DNA of 8,898 nt from positions 1-8,898 of the forward strand of contig CAIXHJ010000453.1 in NCBI GenBank assembly GCA_903919165.1, in the 5' to 3' direction. The position numbers and the translations under genes were made by a program. Source of the DNA: an uncultured Holophagaceae bacterium (GTDB lineage: Bacteria > Acidobacteriota > Holophagae > Holophagales > Holophagaceae). Below the pieces are notes generated by a model, which worked only from the letters and a program-made list of their open reading frames with translations, was not told the origin of the DNA and searched no databases. This document shows, one piece after another, positions 5,893 through 8,898 of this stretch; within the stretch, counting starts at the first letter, position 1, and the number at the start of each line of letters is the position of its first letter.

Positions 5893-7617
5893 ATGCGAGC
5901 CATGACCCCGTTCTTCCTGAGCCTGAGCCTCGCGGTGACGGCCTGGGCCCAGCGGGCGAATCCCAGCTTTGACCCGGTAAAAGATGTGTCTCTTCGTTTC
6001 GAGAAGGGCGCCGTGGTGTTGACCGTTCCGGCAGGAGCGCACCTGAAGGCCTCCTTCATGGACATCGCGAAGATGGCGGGTCCCGGCACCCTGAAGATGG
6101 GCAAGCTGCCGCCCACCACGGCCAAGGATGAACTCGGCGATGGCATCTGGCACGGCTCGGTGAAAGTGCCCGTGAGCGGCGATGGCCTCAGCGGTGTGGT
6201 GACCCTCCAGGTGACCTACCAGCCCTGCACCGAGGGTGAGGGTGGCGTCTGCTACCCGCCGACCACGCGGCCGCTGGAGGTGAAGGCGGTGGAGATTCCT
6301 GCGGCAACACCGGCGGAGAAGCTGCCGGTACTGCCGTTAGAAAAAGCAGTGGAAACGCCGAAGGTCGAGGTTTCCGCGGCGCCCGTGGCAGTGCCCCCCA
6401 TGCCAGCCCCCCGATCCAGTCTGCTTCTCCCCTTGTTGCTGGTCTTCCTGGCGGGCATGGGGGCCTCGCTGACGCCCTGCGTCTATCCGATGATTCCCAT
6501 CACCATGGCCATCGTGGGGGCCAAAGGCGGCGGCAAAGCCCGCGGTTTCCTCCTGTCTGCCCTACTCGTCCTGGGCATGGCCGTGACCTACACGACACTG
6601 GGTGTCCTGGCGGCCAGGAGCGGCGCGGCCTTCGGGGCCTTCGCGCAGAAGCCGGCCTTCCTCATCCCGGTATCGCTGCTCTTCGCGGCCTTCGCGCTTT
6701 CCCTTCTCGGCGCCTTCGAGATCGCCCTGCCGCCTTCTCTGGCGCTGAGACTCCAGGGCGATGGCACGCGGAAGGGCTTCGGCGGCGCGTTCTTGATGGG
6801 CCTGGTACTGGGACCGCTGTCGGCGCCCTGTGTGGGGCCGGTCATCGGCGCGGTGCTGGTGGGCATCGCCCAGCAGGGCGATGTGTGGCTCGGAGGGCTG
6901 CAGCTCTTCGTGTTCTCCCTGGGGATGGGTGTGCTGTTCCTGGCCGTGGGCACCTTTTCTGCGGGCTTGCCGAAGAGCGGCGAATGGCTCACCCGCTTCA
7001 AGCACATCATGGGCCTGGTGGTGCTGGGTTTCGCGGCCTGGAACCTGCGGCTGGTCGTTCCGACCTGGGTCAACTTAGGGATGTGGACCCTGGTGATGCT
7101 GGCGGGCGCGGCGGTTTTCGGCGCTTTCGAAGCGGCCGCGGGCCTGGTGGGACAGCTGCGGAAGGGCCTCGCGATCGTGCTGCTGGCTGTTGGTGTGCTG
7201 CTGGGACTGCGGGCGGTGGAGTCCTTCCTGGGGGTGGATCTCTTGCCGAGAGGTGGTATCGCCGCGGCAGCGAAAGAGGAGCACGCCGGTTGGCTGGAGC
7301 AGGACCTTGAAGGGGCCCTCGCCAAGGCCAAGGCAGAACGCAGGCTCGTGTTGGTGGACATCTATGCGGACTGGTGCGCCCAGTGCAAGGAGCTGGACGA
7401 AAAGACCTGGCCGGACGTGGGGGTGAAACAGTGGATCGCCCAGAATGCCGTGGCCATCCGCATCGACACCGACGCGAAGCGGAAGGACCTGGCCACCAAG
7501 CTGCAGATCCGCAGTTATCCCACGGTCCTTCTGCTGGATGCCGAGGGCCGGGAACTGAGGCGGATCCTGGGTTTCCAGAAACCCGAGACCATGAGGGCGT
7601 GGCTCGAAGGCAAGTGA
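5893..7617 (+). CDS. dsbD: Thiol:disulfide interchange protein DsbD
   Basis: This inner-membrane protein passes electrons from cytoplasmic thioredoxin to periplasmic thiol proteins such as DsbC and CcmG/TlpA-type thioredoxins. It has 574 residues, the usual full length. A signal peptide ends near AWA (residue 19). The periplasmic alpha domain (about 20-130) carries Cys112 and Cys120. A Pro/Ala linker covers about 131-175. Eight membrane segments lie between about 176 and 440, with Cys196 in TPCVYP and Cys313 in SAPCVGP. The gamma thioredoxin domain (about 465-574) has WCAQC with Cys495 and Cys498, and the cis-Pro loop SYPTV with Pro543. All six redox cysteines are therefore present. The alpha-domain pair is spaced C-x7-C, against C-x5-C in E. 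coli. The gene stands alone on the plus strand, divergent from the HD gene and convergent with the barrel gene after 30 bases. No clear terminator is seen in that gap. Confidence 0.97.
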   Translation: MRAMTPFFLSLSLAVTAWAQRANPSFDPVKDVSLRFEKGAVVLTVPAGAHLKASFMDIAKMAGPGTLKMGKLPPTTAKDELGDGIWHGSVKVPVSGDGLSGVVTLQVTYQPCTEGEGGVCYPPTTRPLEVKAVEIPAATPAEKLPVLPLEKAVETPKVEVSAAPVAVPPMPAPRSSLLLPLLLVFLAGMGASLTPCVYPMIPITMAIVGAKGGGKARGFLLSALLVLGMAVTYTTLGVLAARSGAAFGAFAQKPAFLIPVSLLFAAFALSLLGAFEIALPPSLALRLQGDGTRKGFGGAFLMGLVLGPLSAPCVGPVIGAVLVGIAQQGDVWLGGLQLFVFSLGMGVLFLAVGTFSAGLPKSGEWLTRFKHIMGLVVLGFAAWNLRLVVPTWVNLGMWTLVMLAGAAVFGAFEAAAGLVGQLRKGLAIVLLAVGVLLGLRAVESFLGVDLLPRGGIAAAAKEEHAGWLEQDLEGALAKAKAERRLVLVDIYADWCAQCKELDEKTWPDVGVKQWIAQNAVAIRIDTDAKRKDLATKLQIRSYPTVLLLDAEGRELRRILGFQKPETMRAWLEGK

Positions 7618-7647
7618 CTTCGTTTCCTCGCCTGGGCCCATCATGCA

Positions 7648-8256
7648 TCAGAAGTGGTAGGCCAGCCCTCCGCCAACCCGGGTGACCCGGGCATCGAGCA
7701 CCTTCACGAGGGCGCCACCTTCAAATCGCACACTCCAGCGACGGCCAAGGTCCAGGGTCAGACCGACGCCGAATTGGGGGGTCACCCCGCTGCCCGTGTG
7801 GCTTGCAGAGGCCAGGACCAGGTTGTCCCCACTGCTCCCCTGGGTGGCGGACCAGTAGGCCACGCCCACTCTGCCATAGAGTGACAATAGCCCGCCCAGG
7901 GGAAACCGGACGAGTCCAGAGACGGTCGACGTGGTGACATCGCGCTGCCAGGTGGTGATCCCGTCACTGATGGGGAAATTGCCGTAGGCGTCCAGGCTGA
8001 GTTCGGCCCCCCACATGCGTCCCCACTTCACACCTACGAAGGCGGAGAAGCTGCCGGTGCTGAAGGCCACCTTCGGACCGGCGGCCTCCATCGGCGCCTC
8101 AGAACGGATGCTGGCGATACTGAATCCGACGTATCGCTCGTCCGACTGGACGGATCCAGGTGACAGGCCCTGGCCCCTCAGTAGAGGAACCCAAAGCATC
8201 AAGGCGGTGACCAGGAAGAAGTCTTTCAAGGCGATCGATTTTCTGGAACCGACCAT
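7648..8256 (-). CDS. OmpA-like outer-membrane beta-barrel protein
   Basis: This is a small outer-membrane barrel of 202 residues when started at 8256. The N-terminus (MVGSRKSIALKDFFLV...) has basic residues, a hydrophobic core and a probable cleavage near RGQG. The rest alternates polar and hydrophobic residues in beta-strand fashion and ends in AYHF. A terminal Phe is the classic signal for barrel insertion by the Bam complex. The stretch GRVGVAYWSA...GVTPQFGVGLTLDLGRRWSVRFEG looks like the last strands of the 8-stranded OmpA barrel. There is no C-terminal OmpA peptidoglycan-binding domain. The frame stays open to an ATG at 8391, but that extension has no signal-like start and overlaps the promoter. 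The 8256 start has AAGGGGG just upstream and a signal peptide directly after. Specific role is unknown. Confidence 0.85.
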   Translation of the reverse strand: MVGSRKSIALKDFFLVTALMLWVPLLRGQGLSPGSVQSDERYVGFSIASIRSEAPMEAAGPKVAFSTGSFSAFVGVKWGRMWGAELSLDAYGNFPISDGITTWQRDVTTSTVSGLVRFPLGGLLSLYGRVGVAYWSATQGSSGDNLVLASASHTGSGVTPQFGVGLTLDLGRRWSVRFEGGALVKVLDARVTRVGGGLAYHF

Positions 8257-8260
8257 CGGA

Positions 8261-8270
8261 CCCCCTTCCC
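8261..8270 (-). promoter_or_regulatory. Ribosome binding site fixing the barrel-protein start
   Basis: Read on the minus strand, a GGAAGGGGG run lies just upstream of the ATG at 8256. It is the best Shine-Dalgarno-like sequence near this gene and supports this start over the longer open frame. Confidence 0.6.
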
Positions 8271-8290
8271 GGGACGTGCCGGACACCGAA

Positions 8291-8319
8291 AACATGACCA
8301 GTGGGTCTTTATTTGTCAA
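8291..8319 (-). promoter_or_regulatory. Sigma-70-type promoter for the barrel gene
   Basis: On the minus strand a perfect -35 TTGACA (8314-8319) is followed by a 17-base spacer and CATGTT (8291-8296), a poor -10 matching TATAAT at three of six. An AATAAA stretch just after the -35 gives locally AT-rich DNA. The predicted transcript would begin near 8284, leaving a leader of about 30 bases before the ATG at 8256. The -35 is the strongest promoter element I see in the window. Confidence 0.55.
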
Positions 8320-8400
8320 CGGTGAAGCATCGCGGCACATGGTTCTGGCTTGGTCTTGCTCCTGTGACTTCGGCAGGGGGCCTCCCCGCACCTGGCAGCG

Positions 8401-8898
8401 TCAGTTCCCCAGGAACTTCGCCAGGGTCTTCACCAGGTTTTCCCCGCGCAGGTCCGAGCCGCTGGCCACAATCCTGCCGTCGGGCCCGATGAGTACGGGC
8501 TTGGGGATGCCCTTCACGCCGTAGGCTTCGCTGAGGGGGTTCTGGAACCCGCCCTCGATGAAGGCATGCTTCCAGGGCATGGGTGTGGCTGGTTCGGCGC
8601 GGAAGGGCGCGATGTGTTCGACCTTGCGGTCGAAGGAGAGGGAGAGGATGTCGAAGGGCTTGCCCTTGAATTTGGCCCAGGCGGCATGCATGTTCGGCAT
8701 CTCCGCGCGACAAGGCGGGCACCAGGTGGCCCAGAAATCTAGGAGGACATAGCGGCCCTTGAAACTGTCCACCGTGTAGATCGTCTTCGGGTCGTTCAGG
8801 GCCTTAAGGCCGAAGGCAGGGGCGGTGCGGCCGATGCCGGTCTTCTGCTCGGCTTCGCAGATGTCCTTGGCCTGCTTGGCTTCACGACTTTCCGCGAA
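8401..8898 (-). CDS. TlpA-like periplasmic thioredoxin, 5' end missing
   Basis: This is a thioredoxin-fold protein of the TlpA/ResA/AhpC-TSA group, normally exported and membrane-tethered or periplasmic, where it reduces or isomerises disulfides (for example in cytochrome assembly). The frame stays open to the right edge, so 165 residues are visible and the start lies outside. A GTG at 8772 is in frame but is not a credible start: the preceding 42 codons read IGRTAPAFGLKALNDPKTIYTVDSFKG, the usual lead-in to this fold. The active site is WATWCPPC, with Cys60 and Cys63 counted from the edge. A cis-Pro loop is likely at GIPKPVLIGPDG. Before the fold is a charged helical stretch containing one extra Cys (AKDICEAEQK). 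The family is usually reduced by DsbD or CcdA, and a dsbD lies about 0.8 kb away on the other strand. Confidence 0.92.
   Translation of the reverse strand, partial: FAESREAKQAKDICEAEQKTGIGRTAPAFGLKALNDPKTIYTVDSFKGRYVLLDFWATWCPPCRAEMPNMHAAWAKFKGKPFDILSLSFDRKVEHIAPFRAEPATPMPWKHAFIEGGFQNPLSEAYGVKGIPKPVLIGPDGRIVASGSDLRGENLVKTLAKFLGN

Noticed and set aside
8257..8391. Longer version of the barrel protein starting at 8391
   Set aside because: The added 45 residues contain no signal peptide and are encoded by the likely promoter and leader, while 8256 has a good ribosome site and an immediate signal peptide.
8374..8394. GC-rich hairpin downstream of the TlpA-like gene
   Set aside because: A four-pair GGGG/CCCC stem with a bulged outer CAG/CTG and no following T-tract is too weak to call a terminator.

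Overview
The window is GC-rich, gene-dense bacterial DNA from an organism with a Gram-negative envelope: it encodes an outer-membrane beta-barrel protein ending in Phe, a lipoprotein, a DsbD and a periplasmic TlpA-type thioredoxin. The gene style and the short intergenic repeats would fit an environmental lineage such as Acidobacteriota (Holophagae-like). That placement is a weak inference, because there is no rRNA or marker gene that fixes taxonomy.

Layout. Positions 1-396 hold no convincing gene. They contain two imperfect inverted repeats (74-155 and 199-354) built from short-period sequence that looks like dispersed intergenic elements. From 5815 down to 397 runs a minus-strand block of four genes, read right to left: a YedJ/YpgQ-like HD phosphohydrolase, a QueD/PTPS-family protein, a lipoprotein with a NodB polysaccharide deacetylase domain, and the DNA translocase FtsK. 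The last three are tightly packed (a 4-base ATGA overlap, then 23 bases) and are probably co-transcribed. The HD gene and queD-like gene are separated only by a 7-bp tandem repeat that also forms the HD stop codon.

Divergent from that block is a plus-strand dsbD (5893-7617). It has all six redox cysteines, eight membrane segments and a C-terminal thioredoxin domain. It converges on a minus-strand OmpA-like barrel gene (7648-8256), which has its own recognisable promoter. Upstream of that is a TlpA-like thioredoxin gene cut off by the right edge of the window. DsbD carries reducing power across the inner membrane, and a TlpA-like protein is a plausible recipient, so the right side reads as a small envelope and periplasmic redox neighbourhood. 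The left block mixes chromosome segregation (FtsK) with cell-wall modification (NodB lipoprotein).

The points most worth attention are: the QueD-family protein lacks the catalytic Cys and His of QueD but keeps its zinc ligands; the deacetylase lipoprotein carries three 58-residue tandem repeats and an altered first NodB motif; the FtsK gamma domain differs at positions that read KOPS in E. coli; and three different short-period repeats occupy intergenic gaps. I found no CRISPR array, tRNA, rRNA, insertion sequence or phage gene, and no clear multi-gene novel system.
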